Of a stretch of 64,000 bases of DNA, positions 47,876 to 56,967 are shown piece by piece (the first letter of the stretch is position 1; every line of letters begins with the position of its first letter). A model generated the notes under the pieces. It did no database searches. It saw nothing but the letters and a program-made list of their open reading frames with translations, and was not told the origin of the DNA. This stretch comes from Microbacterium mangrovi (GTDB taxonomy: Bacteria > Actinomycetota > Actinomycetes > Actinomycetales > Microbacteriaceae), in NCBI RefSeq assembly GCF_000802305.1, contig NZ_JTDK01000005.1:42436-106435 (forward strand), read 5' to 3'. A program made the translations under genes and the position numbers.

Positions 47876-48438
47876 GAGATCTCGAGCGGGACGACGGCGG
47901 CTTCTCTTTGGTCGAGTTGATCATCTACGTCGTGGTGCTCGGTGTGATCACCGCCGGAATCGCCGTCATGTTCGTCAATATCTGGAAGACCCAGGCCAGC
48001 GTCACCGACCAGACCGATGCGACAGCACGCGGTCAGGTCATCTCGTCGCAAATCGAAAAGGCCATGCGCAACGCCGTCGCGTTCAAAGTGACCGACGCCG
48101 GGCTCTCGTCGACGCTCGCAACCGGGCCCGTTCTCGAAGTGGCAACCGACCTTTCGGGGAGCAATGCCTGCATGGGCTTCAACCTCGGCGGCGGCAGCGC
48201 ACAGCTGGCGATGACATCCGGCGGGGCCCTGTCGTCGGCGTCGTGGCGGACATGGGAGCCGGGCGTCGTTCAGCACTACACGGATGACTTCTTCACGCAA
48301 AGCGGCACCACGGTCAGCTACTCCTTCGATGTGAAGAGCGCGAACGGCCCGACCGTGCACTTTCAGGGCACCGCGTACATGCGGAACATCACATGGGGTG
48401 CTCTTCCCGGCGGAGGGACGCAGACATGCTTCACCTGA
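47872..48438 (+). CDS. Minor prepilin (PilW-like)
   Basis: The 188-residue protein has a 10-residue leader, MRDLERDDGG, cleaved before FSLVELIIYVVVLGVITAGI. The larger globular part (TDATARGQVISSQIEKAMRNA) resembles PilW/ComGF-like minor pilins. It overlaps both neighbours (ATGA at the start, 13 bp with the PilX-like gene at the end). Confidence 0.87.
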   Translation: MRDLERDDGGFSLVELIIYVVVLGVITAGIAVMFVNIWKTQASVTDQTDATARGQVISSQIEKAMRNAVAFKVTDAGLSSTLATGPVLEVATDLSGSNACMGFNLGGGSAQLAMTSGGALSSASWRTWEPGVVQHYTDDFFTQSGTTVSYSFDVKSANGPTVHFQGTAYMRNITWGALPGGGTQTCFT

Positions 48439-50009
48439 TCGACAGGTTCTTCGACCGTCAGCGCCGCGCGAACGATGACGGCGCCGCGCTCGTCCTCGTC
48501 GTCTTCGTCATGCTCGTGGGAGCGATTGCCACCGCGACGATCGCCGCCGCGATCTTCTTCGTGATCAGCACGAACTCCACGAACAAGGGCAACACGCAGG
48601 CCTTCATCGCGGCCGAGTCGGGGCGGGATGCCACCTTCGCCCAACTCAAGAACAGCACATGCACCGCGACGTCGCTGACGGGCACGTCGCCTTCGTACAG
48701 CTCCACAATCTATTCGTCACCGAGCAACACCCCGCCGCCTTCGTCCGACGGGCTCACGGCATCGTGCCCGAGCACGTCCACGAACTTCATCGTCATCAAA
48801 TCCCAAGGCACCTCCGGAGGCCAGAGCGCCACCATCGACTCGGTCTTCCCGTACTCGACGACCACGACGACCTCGCTCGGCGGCGTCGTAACCTACTTCG
48901 GCGGCAGCGTGTCGACCCAGGTTTCCAACTACGTCGGCGACCTGGTCGTGCGGAGCGGTAACTACACCTGCCCCAACTCGGGCAGCATCACCGGCAACCT
49001 CTACGTCACCAACGGCAACGTCACGTTGAGCAGCGGTTGCACGATCACGGGCAACATTTGGGCGAGCGGATACGTCGACGGGAGCAGTTCCGGAATCACC
49101 ATCGGCGGCAACGTGAAGGCCAATGGGTACATCACTTTCGCGTCAAACGGCACGACGATCGGCCAGTTCTCCGGCAGCACGCCCGTCGCCGGAACGGGCA
49201 ACATCTCCTCGGGGAGCGACGTCACGTTGACGAACACCGGCAGCACGCAGGGTAGGGTGGCCGGCAACGTCCAGGCCGCGACGGCCACGCTCACGGTCGG
49301 AAACAAGTGGACGGTCTCCGGAACACAGACACCGAACACGCCCCTCCCCGCGTTCAACCCGACGCTCGCAACGATCTCGCTGGCGTCGCAGTGGATCGAT
49401 CTGGATGCGTCGACCACGTGGAACGCGCAGGCCACGGCGAATCCCTGCGCGGGCGGGTTCAACCTCTCCAGCACGCTCGGAGCGGCAACGACCTCTGTTC
49501 TTCTCAACTACGCGAGCTGCGGCGGCACAGCCATCACTGTCAATGCGTCGAGCATCACCCGGGACGCCGTATTCCTGTTTCCCACGGCATCCCGCATGGA
49601 CGTGACCCTGTCGGGAACCCTGACCGGCGGCCACCAGCTTCTCTTCGTTCACGCTGACGCCAGCCGCGCGCTGAGCGGAACACCGGCCCAGCCCCAGCCA
49701 ACCTGCGGCAACGGAAATCAGAACGACAAGTTCAATGTGAACAGCGCGTCGAACGTCACCGGAGTCAAAGTGCTCCTGTACTCGCCGTGCGGTCTGACAG
49801 GGACGGTGCGCTCGACTTTCGACGGCCAGCTGTACTCGGCGAGCGGAGGCCTCACGTTCGGCAACGGCGCAAACTACACGTGTCAGGACATGGCGTGGCC
49901 GGGTGCCTTCACCAAGCTGGGCTGCATCGTGGTGGGCGGGTCGGACGGGATCATCACGGAGACCACGACCCAGACGCTCGGCAACCTTCTCTCCCAAACC
50001 GAGCGATAG
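48426..50009 (+). CDS. PilX-like pilus assembly protein with a beta-helical, polymer-type domain
   Basis: The 527-residue protein begins RQRRANDDGAALVLVVFVML, a PilX-type N-terminus with one hydrophobic helix and no standard prepilin site. From about 180 it carries repeats such as GNLYVTNGNVTLSSGCTITG and GNIWASGYVDGSSSGITIGG, one turn each, like bactofilin or right-handed beta-helix proteins. PilX-like proteins are normally under 250 residues. GGAGGG 8 nt before ATG 48426. Its place among the minor pilins suggests a surface-exposed tip adhesin, which is inference. Confidence 0.75.
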   Translation: MLHLIDRFFDRQRRANDDGAALVLVVFVMLVGAIATATIAAAIFFVISTNSTNKGNTQAFIAAESGRDATFAQLKNSTCTATSLTGTSPSYSSTIYSSPSNTPPPSSDGLTASCPSTSTNFIVIKSQGTSGGQSATIDSVFPYSTTTTTSLGGVVTYFGGSVSTQVSNYVGDLVVRSGNYTCPNSGSITGNLYVTNGNVTLSSGCTITGNIWASGYVDGSSSGITIGGNVKANGYITFASNGTTIGQFSGSTPVAGTGNISSGSDVTLTNTGSTQGRVAGNVQAATATLTVGNKWTVSGTQTPNTPLPAFNPTLATISLASQWIDLDASTTWNAQATANPCAGGFNLSSTLGAATTSVLLNYASCGGTAITVNASSITRDAVFLFPTASRMDVTLSGTLTGGHQLLFVHADASRALSGTPAQPQPTCGNGNQNDKFNVNSASNVTGVKVLLYSPCGLTGTVRSTFDGQLYSASGGLTFGNGANYTCQDMAWPGAFTKLGCIVVGGSDGIITETTTQTLGNLLSQTER

Positions 50010-50017
50010 TGGGACAC

Positions 50018-50839
50018 GTGACTGCGCTCCTCCTCGTCTTCGCCGCTCTGTTCGGACTCGTCATCGGCTCGTTCCTCAACGTCGTCGCCTACCGAGTGCC
50101 GGCGCACGTTTCGCTGATGCGCGAGAGTCGATGCCCGCATTGCGACGCGCCGATCCGCTGGTACCAGAACATCCCGGTGTTCAGCTGGCTGTTCCTCCGC
50201 GGACGCTGCGCCGAGTGCAAGGCTCCCATCTCCGTGCGGTACCCGATCGTCGAGGCCATCACGAGCGCCGCCTTCGTGATCGTCACCTGGTGGGTCCTCG
50301 CGATCGCGGGTTCACCGGTCTACGTCGCGGTGACGTCGCCGGACTTCTGGGTGGTCCTCGTCGCCTACCTCTACTTCGCATCGATCTCGATCGTGCTGAC
50401 ACTCATCGACATCGACGTGCACCGACTTCCGAACGGGATCGTGCTGCCTTCCTACGCGGTGGGGATCATCCTCTTCGCGCTGGCGTGCCTCCTCGGCGCC
50501 CCGTGGTCGAAACTGCTCAGCGCTGCGATCGGCATGGCGGTGCTGTACCTCTTCTACTTCCTCATTCGCTTCATCAGCCCGCGCGGCATGGGTGGGGGCG
50601 ACGTCAAGCTCGCCGGTGTCGTCGGTCTGTTCCTCGGCTGGGGCGGTTGGCCGACACTCATCGTGGGCGCGTTCGCCGCATGGGTGCTGGCCGGACTCTT
50701 CAGCCTCGTCCTCATCGCCGTCCGTCGCGCCGGGCGCAAGACGGCGATCCCGTTCGGGCCGTGGATGCTCCTCGGTGCGTGGGTCGGCTTGTTCGTCGGT
50801 GGCCGTGTCGGTCACTGGTATCTGGGTTTGTACACGTAA
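50018..50839 (+). CDS. pilD: Prepilin peptidase PilD
   Basis: The 273-residue integral membrane enzyme is an A24 aspartic peptidase: CPHC and CAEC (39-42, 64-67) form the cytoplasmic zinc part for N-methylation, and the catalytic aspartates lie in LIDIDVHRLPNG (131-140) and MGGGDVKLAG (Asp195). It cleaves and methylates the prepilins encoded upstream. GTG 50018 or the in-frame GTG 50009, which overlaps the previous stop, could be the start. Confidence 0.93.
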   Translation: MTALLLVFAALFGLVIGSFLNVVAYRVPAHVSLMRESRCPHCDAPIRWYQNIPVFSWLFLRGRCAECKAPISVRYPIVEAITSAAFVIVTWWVLAIAGSPVYVAVTSPDFWVVLVAYLYFASISIVLTLIDIDVHRLPNGIVLPSYAVGIILFALACLLGAPWSKLLSAAIGMAVLYLFYFLIRFISPRGMGGGDVKLAGVVGLFLGWGGWPTLIVGAFAAWVLAGLFSLVLIAVRRAGRKTAIPFGPWMLLGAWVGLFVGGRVGHWYLGLYT

Positions 50840-50856
50840 GGAAATGGGGACTGGGG

Positions 50857-51885
50857 ATGGCTAAGAGCGTCATCGGTGTCGAGATCACCGAAGAGAGCGT
50901 GCGCGCGGTCGAGGTGTCGCAGGGCCGCACGCCGCAAATCGTCACCTTCGGCGAAGTCGCACTTCCGCCGGACGCGGCGAAAGACAGCGAGGTGCTGGAT
51001 CCCGGTGCAGTCTCGGTCGCGATCCGGCAGTTGTGGACCAATGCGAAGTTCCGGTCGAAGACCGTGACGCTCGGCGTCGCCAGCCGTCGCATCCTGGTAC
51101 GGGAATACACGACGACGGCCATGCGTCCGGATCTGCTGCGTCAGGCGCTGCCGTTCCAGGTGCAGGACCTTCTGCCTGTGCCGGTGAGTCAGGCCGTGCT
51201 CGACTACTACCCGACCTCCCAGGAGGGCGATCAGGTGACGGGCCTCCTCGTCGCGGCCGTTTCCGAGACGATCGAGAAGATCATGGCCACCTTCGGCCGA
51301 GCAAAGATCCGTGTTTCGGGCGTCGACCTGACGGCGTTCGGCCTGGCCCGTGCCGCCCATCTCGTCAATCCCGCCGGGACAGTGGCGGTCGTCTACGCGG
51401 GAGACCACACGACGCAGGTCGTCGTCACGCGCGACGGCGTCCCCGATTTCGTGCGCATCATCCCGGTCGACCTGCAGACGGCGGCCGTCCGGCGTCGCAC
51501 AGGTGAGGTCATGGCACCCGTCGTCGTCCCTGAGCCCGAAGAATCCCTCGTTCTCTCTGGTGGCGTTCGCCCGCGCGGGGGACTGCGCTCGCACGCCGCC
51601 GATCGACCCGTAGCCGACTTCATCGCGCGGGTTCGCTCGACGCTCGCGTTCTATCAGAACCGCCCGACGGCGCAGCCCTTCGACCAGGTGCTGATCTCCG
51701 GCGCCGGCGTCGGCGTCGACGGCCTCGTCGAGAGCCTGGCGACCGGCATCGAGTCGCCCCTGCGCGCGATCGGGATCGCCGACCTCGTCTTCGGCCGGGG
51801 CGCAGCACCGGCCGGGGACCTCTCCTACAACCTCGTCAGCACGCTCGGGCTCGCCCTCGGAACTGCCAATGGAAAGGACCACTGA
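50857..51885 (+). CDS. pilM: Type IV pilus assembly protein PilM
   Basis: The 342-residue protein has the actin-like PilM fold: VIGVEITEESVRAVEVS (phosphate-1 loop), TLGVASRRILVREYTT, PFQVQDLLPVP and VDLTAFGLARA. PilM links the cytoplasmic ATPases to the inner-membrane PilN/PilO pair by binding the N-terminal tail of PilN. A loop rich in Pro and Glu (VVVPEPEESLVLSGGVRPRG) around 225-245 is a local extension. ATG 50857 follows GGGGACTGGGG. Confidence 0.9.
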   Translation: MAKSVIGVEITEESVRAVEVSQGRTPQIVTFGEVALPPDAAKDSEVLDPGAVSVAIRQLWTNAKFRSKTVTLGVASRRILVREYTTTAMRPDLLRQALPFQVQDLLPVPVSQAVLDYYPTSQEGDQVTGLLVAAVSETIEKIMATFGRAKIRVSGVDLTAFGLARAAHLVNPAGTVAVVYAGDHTTQVVVTRDGVPDFVRIIPVDLQTAAVRRRTGEVMAPVVVPEPEESLVLSGGVRPRGGLRSHAADRPVADFIARVRSTLAFYQNRPTAQPFDQVLISGAGVGVDGLVESLATGIESPLRAIGIADLVFGRGAAPAGDLSYNLVSTLGLALGTANGKDH

Positions 51886-52547
51886 TGGCCCGCAAAGTTC
51901 CCGTCGCAGCAGGGGCAGCGCCCATCGGAGGCGCGCCTCGTGTCAACCTGCTGCCGCGCTCCGAGGTCGACAAGCGCGAACGAGAGACACTCACCGGCAA
52001 ATGGATCTGGGGCATCTTCGCGACGATCGTCGTCGCTGCCCTGCTGATCGGCGCCGCGTTCGTCGTCAACTTCTTGGCGTCGGTCCGATTGGTGTCCGAG
52101 CAGGCGACCACCAACACGCTTCTCGTTCAAATCGCCGGGTTGTCGGACGTCAGCACCGCGATGGCGTCCGAGAAGGAACTCAAGTCGTTCCGTGCTGATG
52201 CGATGGGAGCGGACTTCGCCTGGTCGCCGGTCTTCGTCACCGTCTCCTCCGCACTGCCGTCCGGGGTGACCACGACAGGGTTCGATCTCACCAGCGGCGC
52301 GGTCCCGTCGCCTGGTGTCAAGCCCGCGGATGCCGTGGGGCTGACCGGGACCATCACACTGACCAGCCCCAATGCCGTCGACATGGCGGCCGTGATCCGA
52401 AAGTTGCGTGCCATCCCCGACGTCATCAGCGCCGACGGCCAGTCGCTGACCGGATCGAGCGCCACTCAGGGGGCTTACACCTACCTGTTGAACGTGACGT
52501 TCGACCAGTCGATCTACTCCGGCGCCTACACGGCGGGAGGCAAGTGA
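51885..52547 (+). CDS. pilN: Type IV pilus assembly protein PilN
   Basis: The 220-residue bitopic protein has the PilM-binding motif RVNLLPRSE near residue 20, a membrane helix (about 43-66) and a periplasm-side ferredoxin-like domain with a coiled coil. Start and upstream stop share a base (TGATG), so production is coupled to PilM, its partner. Confidence 0.88.
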   Translation: MARKVPVAAGAAPIGGAPRVNLLPRSEVDKRERETLTGKWIWGIFATIVVAALLIGAAFVVNFLASVRLVSEQATTNTLLVQIAGLSDVSTAMASEKELKSFRADAMGADFAWSPVFVTVSSALPSGVTTTGFDLTSGAVPSPGVKPADAVGLTGTITLTSPNAVDMAAVIRKLRAIPDVISADGQSLTGSSATQGAYTYLLNVTFDQSIYSGAYTAGGK

Positions 52548-53251
52548 TGCCCAAGCAGCTCATCAACCTGATCGGCATCGTCGTCGCGGCGGGCATCCTC
52601 GTCCTGGCCGTCGTCATCGGTGTGGTCCCGCAGATCTCGACGGCGCTCTCGACGAGCTCGCAAGCAGACCAGGTGGCAGCCCAGAACGATGCCTACCAAC
52701 TTCGCATCGACCAGTTGCAACGCCAGAAGCAGAATATGGCGGCGCTGAACGCCTCAGTCGCCCAACTTCACCGCCAGATCCCCGCCGAGTATCGTCTCGA
52801 CGACGTCTTCCTGCTCGTGGCGAACTCCGCTCAGACGGCGAAGGCGACCATTACGAGCGTGACCGCCGGTGATCCGGCCGCGTTCGTTCAGCGGAGCGCC
52901 CCTGTGCCGGCCGGGCAGCCCACGCCCGCGCCGACGGCATCCGCAACGCCCGCACCGTCGGCCAGTGCGTCTCCCGCCGCAAGTCCTGCCCCGGTTGCCC
53001 AGCCCCCCGCCGGAGCCGCCGCCGCAGCGGGCCAAGGTCGCACTCAGATCGAGATCACCATCCAGGTCACGGTGCCCGATACGAAGAACGCCGCCAAGTT
53101 CCTCGATGCACTCCGATCCGGGCCCCGCCTCCTCGCCAACGTCTCCTCCGTCGCAGCCGGGGGTGGCACGGGCTCCGCAGTCTCCCTCCAGGTCACGGCC
53201 CTCGCGTTCGCCGAACCGTCGACCGCCGTCGTCGCGAAGGGCGGCAACTGA
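52547..53251 (+). CDS. pilO: Type IV pilus assembly protein PilO-like
   Basis: The 234-residue protein has a membrane helix (about 7-28), a coiled coil (QADQVAAQNDAYQLRIDQLQ) and an alpha/beta domain interrupted by an Ala/Pro/Ser/Thr linker of about 50 residues (PAGQPTPAPTASATPAPSAS onward). PilO normally lacks such a linker. It pairs with PilN. ATG 52547 is 6 nt after GGGAGG; a GTG just before it is less well placed. Confidence 0.83.
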   Translation: MPKQLINLIGIVVAAGILVLAVVIGVVPQISTALSTSSQADQVAAQNDAYQLRIDQLQRQKQNMAALNASVAQLHRQIPAEYRLDDVFLLVANSAQTAKATITSVTAGDPAAFVQRSAPVPAGQPTPAPTASATPAPSASASPAASPAPVAQPPAGAAAAAGQGRTQIEITIQVTVPDTKNAAKFLDALRSGPRLLANVSSVAAGGGTGSAVSLQVTALAFAEPSTAVVAKGGN

Positions 53252-54387
53252 TGATCAGTTCAGAACTGACGCCGCTCCTTGCGATCGGCGCGCGTCGATC
53301 GGCATCCGACCTGCACATCACGGCGGAGCGCCCGCCGCTGCTGCGCATCGACGGCGATCTCGTGCCGATCGCGGGGTATCCCGATCCGCTGTCGGAGGAC
53401 TGGGTCGAGCGGGTCGCCGACAGCCTCATGAACGACGGGCAGCGCCGGGAGTTCGCCGAGCACCACGAGGTCGACCTGGCCCACTACGACGCGTCGATCG
53501 GCCACTTCCGGGTCAACGTCTTCCGGCAGTTGGAGTCGACGGCGATTGCTCTCCGATTCATCCCGGGACGCGTCTTCACCCTCGACGAACTAGGAGCGCC
53601 GGCGATCGCACGCGACCTCGCGTTGCGGCCCCGCGGCCTCGTGCTGCTGACCGGGCCGACCGGTTCCGGCAAGTCGACGACACTGACCGCGATGGTCGAC
53701 ATCATCAACCAGCAGCGACCGGTGCACATCGTGACGATCGAGGATCCGATCGAGTTCCACCACACGAGCGCGAAGGCACTCATCCACCAGCGTGAGGTCG
53801 GCAGCGACACCAATTCGTTCGCCGAGGCACTGCGCCGTGTGCTCCGTCAGGACCCCGACGTGATCCTCGTCGGCGAGCTCCGCGATCCGGAGTCGATCTC
53901 GACGGCCCTGTCGGCTGCCGAGACCGGACACCTCGTGCTCTCGACGCTGCACACGCAGGGGGCTGCGAAGTCGATCAACCGCATCATCGACGTGTTCCCC
54001 GCCGACAAGCAGCATCAGATTCGCGCACAGCTCGGTGACACGCTGCAGGGCATCATCAGCCAGACACTGCTGCCGCTTGCCCAGGAGAACGGGCGCACGA
54101 TCGCCACCGAGGTGCTGATCAACACGCCTGCCGTCGCCAACCTCATCCGCGAAGGTCAGGTCGCGCAGCTCTACACCGCGATGCAGGCGGGCGCGTCCGT
54201 CGGGATGCACACGCTCGACCAGGACCTGCGTCGACTGGTCGGCAACGGCACGATCTCGCAGGTGATGGCCCGCGCGTTCGCCAGCGATCCCAAATCCCTC
54301 GATGGGGTGCACGTGCGCCCCGTCGACCTGGATGCGGAGTCGTGGACGCATCATGCGGGCGAGTCTCAGCGACAGGAATGGGGCTGA
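53251..54387 (+). CDS. pilT: Pilus retraction ATPase PilT
   Basis: The 378-residue ATPase has the PilT start (SASDLHITAERPPLLRIDG), Walker A GPTGSGKST (135-143), the Asp box IEDPIEFHH, Walker B DVILVGELRD and the His box ETGHLVLSTLHT. These mark the retraction motor, so the pili are probably dynamic (twitching or DNA uptake). It shares one base with the PilO stop. A C-terminal extension after residue 345 is hydrophilic. Confidence 0.92.
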   Translation: MISSELTPLLAIGARRSASDLHITAERPPLLRIDGDLVPIAGYPDPLSEDWVERVADSLMNDGQRREFAEHHEVDLAHYDASIGHFRVNVFRQLESTAIALRFIPGRVFTLDELGAPAIARDLALRPRGLVLLTGPTGSGKSTTLTAMVDIINQQRPVHIVTIEDPIEFHHTSAKALIHQREVGSDTNSFAEALRRVLRQDPDVILVGELRDPESISTALSAAETGHLVLSTLHTQGAAKSINRIIDVFPADKQHQIRAQLGDTLQGIISQTLLPLAQENGRTIATEVLINTPAVANLIREGQVAQLYTAMQAGASVGMHTLDQDLRRLVGNGTISQVMARAFASDPKSLDGVHVRPVDLDAESWTHHAGESQRQEWG

Positions 54388-54390
54388 GTC

Positions 54391-55632
54391 ATGGCCATCG
54401 TCCAGGAGTTCGCCTTTCAAGCTCTTCAGCAAGGCCACACCGGCGTCGTGAAGGGCACCATCGAGGGGCCGAACGAGTCCGCCGTGATCTCCAAGCTCAA
54501 GGCGCAGGGGCTCATACCGCTTCAGGTGGAGGTGAAGGCCAAGACGGGACTTCACCGCGAGATCACGCTGCCCTCGCTGCGCAAGGGCGTGTCATCGAAG
54601 TCACTCGCGCTCTTCGCGCGGCAGATGTCGGCGCTCATCAACGCGGGGCTTCCGCTGTTGCGCACGCTGTCGATCCTCGTTGAGCAGACGACGGACAAGA
54701 AGCTGCGACCGGTGTTGACCTCGGTGGCCGGTGACATCGAGAGCGGATCATCGTTCTCAGGCGCACTCGCACGTCATTCGGATGTGTTCCCACCGCTCGT
54801 GATCTCGATCGTCCGGGTGGGGGAGTCCGGTGGTTTCCTCGGTGCGGCTCTTGACTCGATCGCTCAGAATTACCAGCGAGAGACAGAACTGCATGGGAAG
54901 ATCCGGGCCGCCACGACCTATCCGCTGGTCGTGCTCGTCATCGCGATCATCGGTGTCCTGAGCATGGTGACGTTCGTTGTGCCCGTCTTCGCGAACATGT
55001 TCGCCGGTATGGGCAAGGCTCTCCCGCTTCCTACCCAGATCCTGGTCAACATCTCCCACAACATGTGGTGGATCATTCCCACTCTGATCATCGTCACGCT
55101 GGTCGCGTGGATCTGGTGGACGCGGAACCGGTTCACCGATCGCTACCGCAAGACGGTCGACCCGATCAAGCTTCGGATGCCCGTGTTCGGCAAGCTCAAT
55201 ACGAAGATCGCCGTGGCACGGTTCTCCCGCAACCTGTCGATGATGCTCAACGCGGGCGTGCCGATCATCGAGGCACTCTCGATCGTCGGGCAGGCGGCGA
55301 ACAACTGGAAGATCGAGGAGGCCGTCCGCGACATCCAGGAGTCGATTCGCGCCGGCAAGTCCTTCTCCGTGCCACTCGAGAATGCGCGGGTCTTCCCGCC
55401 GATGGTGCCGCAAATGGTGGCGGTCGGCGAGGAATCAGGAACGCTCTCCGACATGCTCACGAGCATTGCGGACTTCTACGAGGACGAGGTGAACACGGCG
55501 ACCGAGCAGCTGTCGTCGCTCATCGAGCCGATCCTCATCGTGGGCCTTGGCATCGTCATCGGAGGTATGGTGATCTCGCTGTACCTCCCGATCTTCACGC
55601 TCTACGCGGACCTCGCGAACCAGTCGCACTAA
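54391..55632 (+). CDS. pilC: Inner-membrane platform protein PilC
   Basis: The 413-residue protein has two T2SSF/GspF domains: KSLALFARQMSALINAGLPL with the first membrane segment (YPLVVLVIAIIGVLSMVTF), then a second copy with KIAVARFSRNLSMMLNAGVPI and EESGTLSDML. Its three segments form the rotor acted on by PilB and PilT. It is the last gene of the operon; a terminator follows. Confidence 0.92.
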   Translation: MAIVQEFAFQALQQGHTGVVKGTIEGPNESAVISKLKAQGLIPLQVEVKAKTGLHREITLPSLRKGVSSKSLALFARQMSALINAGLPLLRTLSILVEQTTDKKLRPVLTSVAGDIESGSSFSGALARHSDVFPPLVISIVRVGESGGFLGAALDSIAQNYQRETELHGKIRAATTYPLVVLVIAIIGVLSMVTFVVPVFANMFAGMGKALPLPTQILVNISHNMWWIIPTLIIVTLVAWIWWTRNRFTDRYRKTVDPIKLRMPVFGKLNTKIAVARFSRNLSMMLNAGVPIIEALSIVGQAANNWKIEEAVRDIQESIRAGKSFSVPLENARVFPPMVPQMVAVGEESGTLSDMLTSIADFYEDEVNTATEQLSSLIEPILIVGLGIVIGGMVISLYLPIFTLYADLANQSH

Positions 55633-55639
55633 GGACCTC

Positions 55640-55676
55640 CCGGTCGGTGGGCGGCTCAGTTCTCCCCACCGGCCGG
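55640..55676 (+). terminator. Terminator of the pilus operon
   Basis: CCGGTCGGTGGG (55640-55651) pairs with CCCACCGGCCGG (55665-55676) over 12 bp with one G-U, 8 bp after the pilC stop. It lies between convergent genes and has no U-tract. Confidence 0.6.
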
Positions 55677-55695
55677 TGAGTCGGCCACCTGCCAC

Positions 55696-56338
55696 CTACC
55701 CCGCGCCGAAACCGCCGACCCCGCTCACCAGCACTCCAATGCCGAGTGCGACCACCACCGCTGACGCCGCCGCCCCGATCCAGCGCACCCCGCGCGCCCC
55801 CACCGCGCGCCGAGACACGGCTCCGCTCGTGGCCAGCACCAGCTGCCACGCCAGCGACGCCAACCCGCCCGCTGCGACGAACGCGACCGGAACACCCCAC
55901 GTGTCCCCGGGCGAGACGACCGCGCCCCCGAGTGCCACGAAGTACACCAGGGTCAGGGGGTTGACGGCGGTGAGCCCGACGAACCGGAGGTACGCCCCGC
56001 GCGCGGACGCCCGGCCGCCCGCAAGCGCCACCGCCGGCACCGGCCGCAACCCCGGTGACCACCTGCCGCACCCCGATCGCGACGATGAGCACCCCCGATC
56101 CGATCAGAAACCACCCCCGGTACCCCTGGACAACCCCCGCGAGCCACGTGCCGGTCGCCGTCGCCGCTGCACAGTACACAAGGTCGACGGTCGCCACTCC
56201 GGCCGCCGCCGCCGCGCCGACCCGCAACCCGCCCACGAGGCTCTCGCGCAACAGCAGCGCCCCGACGGCTCCGAGCGGCATCGCAACGCCCAACCCGGCA
56301 AGTCCGCCGGCGAGCATCGCACCCCAGATCGCACCCAT
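55696..56338 (-). pseudogene. LysE-family exporter gene with a one-base frameshift
   Basis: From ATG 56338 the protein reads MGAIWGAMLAGGLAGLGVAM, PLGAVGALLLRESLVGGLRV and so on, the usual start of LysE/RhtB amino-acid exporters. After VVTGVAAG it becomes Gly/Arg nonsense. One frame over, from about 56049, the rest follows: ASARGAYLRFVGLTAVNPLT, VYFVALGGAVVSPGDTWG, SLAWQLVLATSGAVSRRAVG. Removing one base from the four-G run (complement of 56050-56053) joins both to about 213 residues. It is divergent from an Lrp gene, the standard LysE pairing. A sequencing or assembly slip is quite possible. Confidence 0.75.
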
Positions 56339-56408
56339 GCCGTCCAGTGTGCGCGGCATCCCGACCAGGCGCCGACAAAACCCCTGCGAAACGGATATCA
56401 TGCGCAGT

Positions 56409-56834
56409 ATGGACCCCAAAGACGAGCAGATTCTCGGTCTCCTGCAGAAGAACGCGCGTCTTTCGTTCAGTGAACTCGGACGCGAGGTCGGCCTCAGCAC
56501 CAATGCGACGGCAGCCCGGGTGCGGCGCCTCGAGTCCGACGGGATCATCCTCGGCTACACCGTGATCACCGGGCAGGACGCACCGGGTCCGCGCGGCGGC
56601 TTGGAGGTCTTCATCGACGTCCGCCTGGACGCGACCACCGACAACGACACGTTCATGGCCAACATCGGCCCCATCGAGCAGATCGTCGAAGCCGTCCACA
56701 TGACCGGCCCCTACGACTACCTGGTGCGCGCCTACGTCCCCGACACAGGAGCGCTCGACATCCTCCTCCGAACGCTCAAGAAGACCTGCGGCGCCGCCCA
56801 GACGCAGACCCGCGTCGCGCTCCGCCCGCGCTGA
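56409..56834 (+). CDS. Lrp/AsnC-family regulator
   Basis: The 141-residue protein has the Lrp helix-turn-helix (DEQILGLLQKNARLSFSELG, LSTNATAARVRRLESDGIIL) and the RAM ligand domain (GLEVFIDVRLD, MTGPYDYLVRAYVPD). TATCAT 7 nt before ATG 56409 and no Shine-Dalgarno imply a leaderless mRNA; ATG 56400 lies inside that hexamer. It likely controls the divergent LysE exporter in response to an amino acid. Confidence 0.9.
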   Translation: MDPKDEQILGLLQKNARLSFSELGREVGLSTNATAARVRRLESDGIILGYTVITGQDAPGPRGGLEVFIDVRLDATTDNDTFMANIGPIEQIVEAVHMTGPYDYLVRAYVPDTGALDILLRTLKKTCGAAQTQTRVALRPR

Positions 56835-56856
56835 CCGCCTCGGAAACCGGCGTCCT

Positions 56857-56926
56857 GCGGAGGGGATGACGCAAGCGGAGGATGCTTCGGTGCCGAACTC
56901 TCCTCCGCCGGTTGCATCCCCTCCGC
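56857..56926. repeat. GGAGGGGATG-family palindromic element, copy 2
   Basis: GCGGAGGGGATG (56857-56868) and CATCCCCTCCGC (56915-56926) are perfect 12-bp arms; GCGGAGGA (56875-56882) and TCCTCCGC (56901-56908) nest inside. It fills the gap between convergent lrp and pilB ends. The left half is almost identical to the sequence at 63969-64000. Confidence 0.8.
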
Positions 56927-56967
56927 TCGCGCCGCTCAGCGGAGCGCGGAGCACCGATCCCGCCGCG

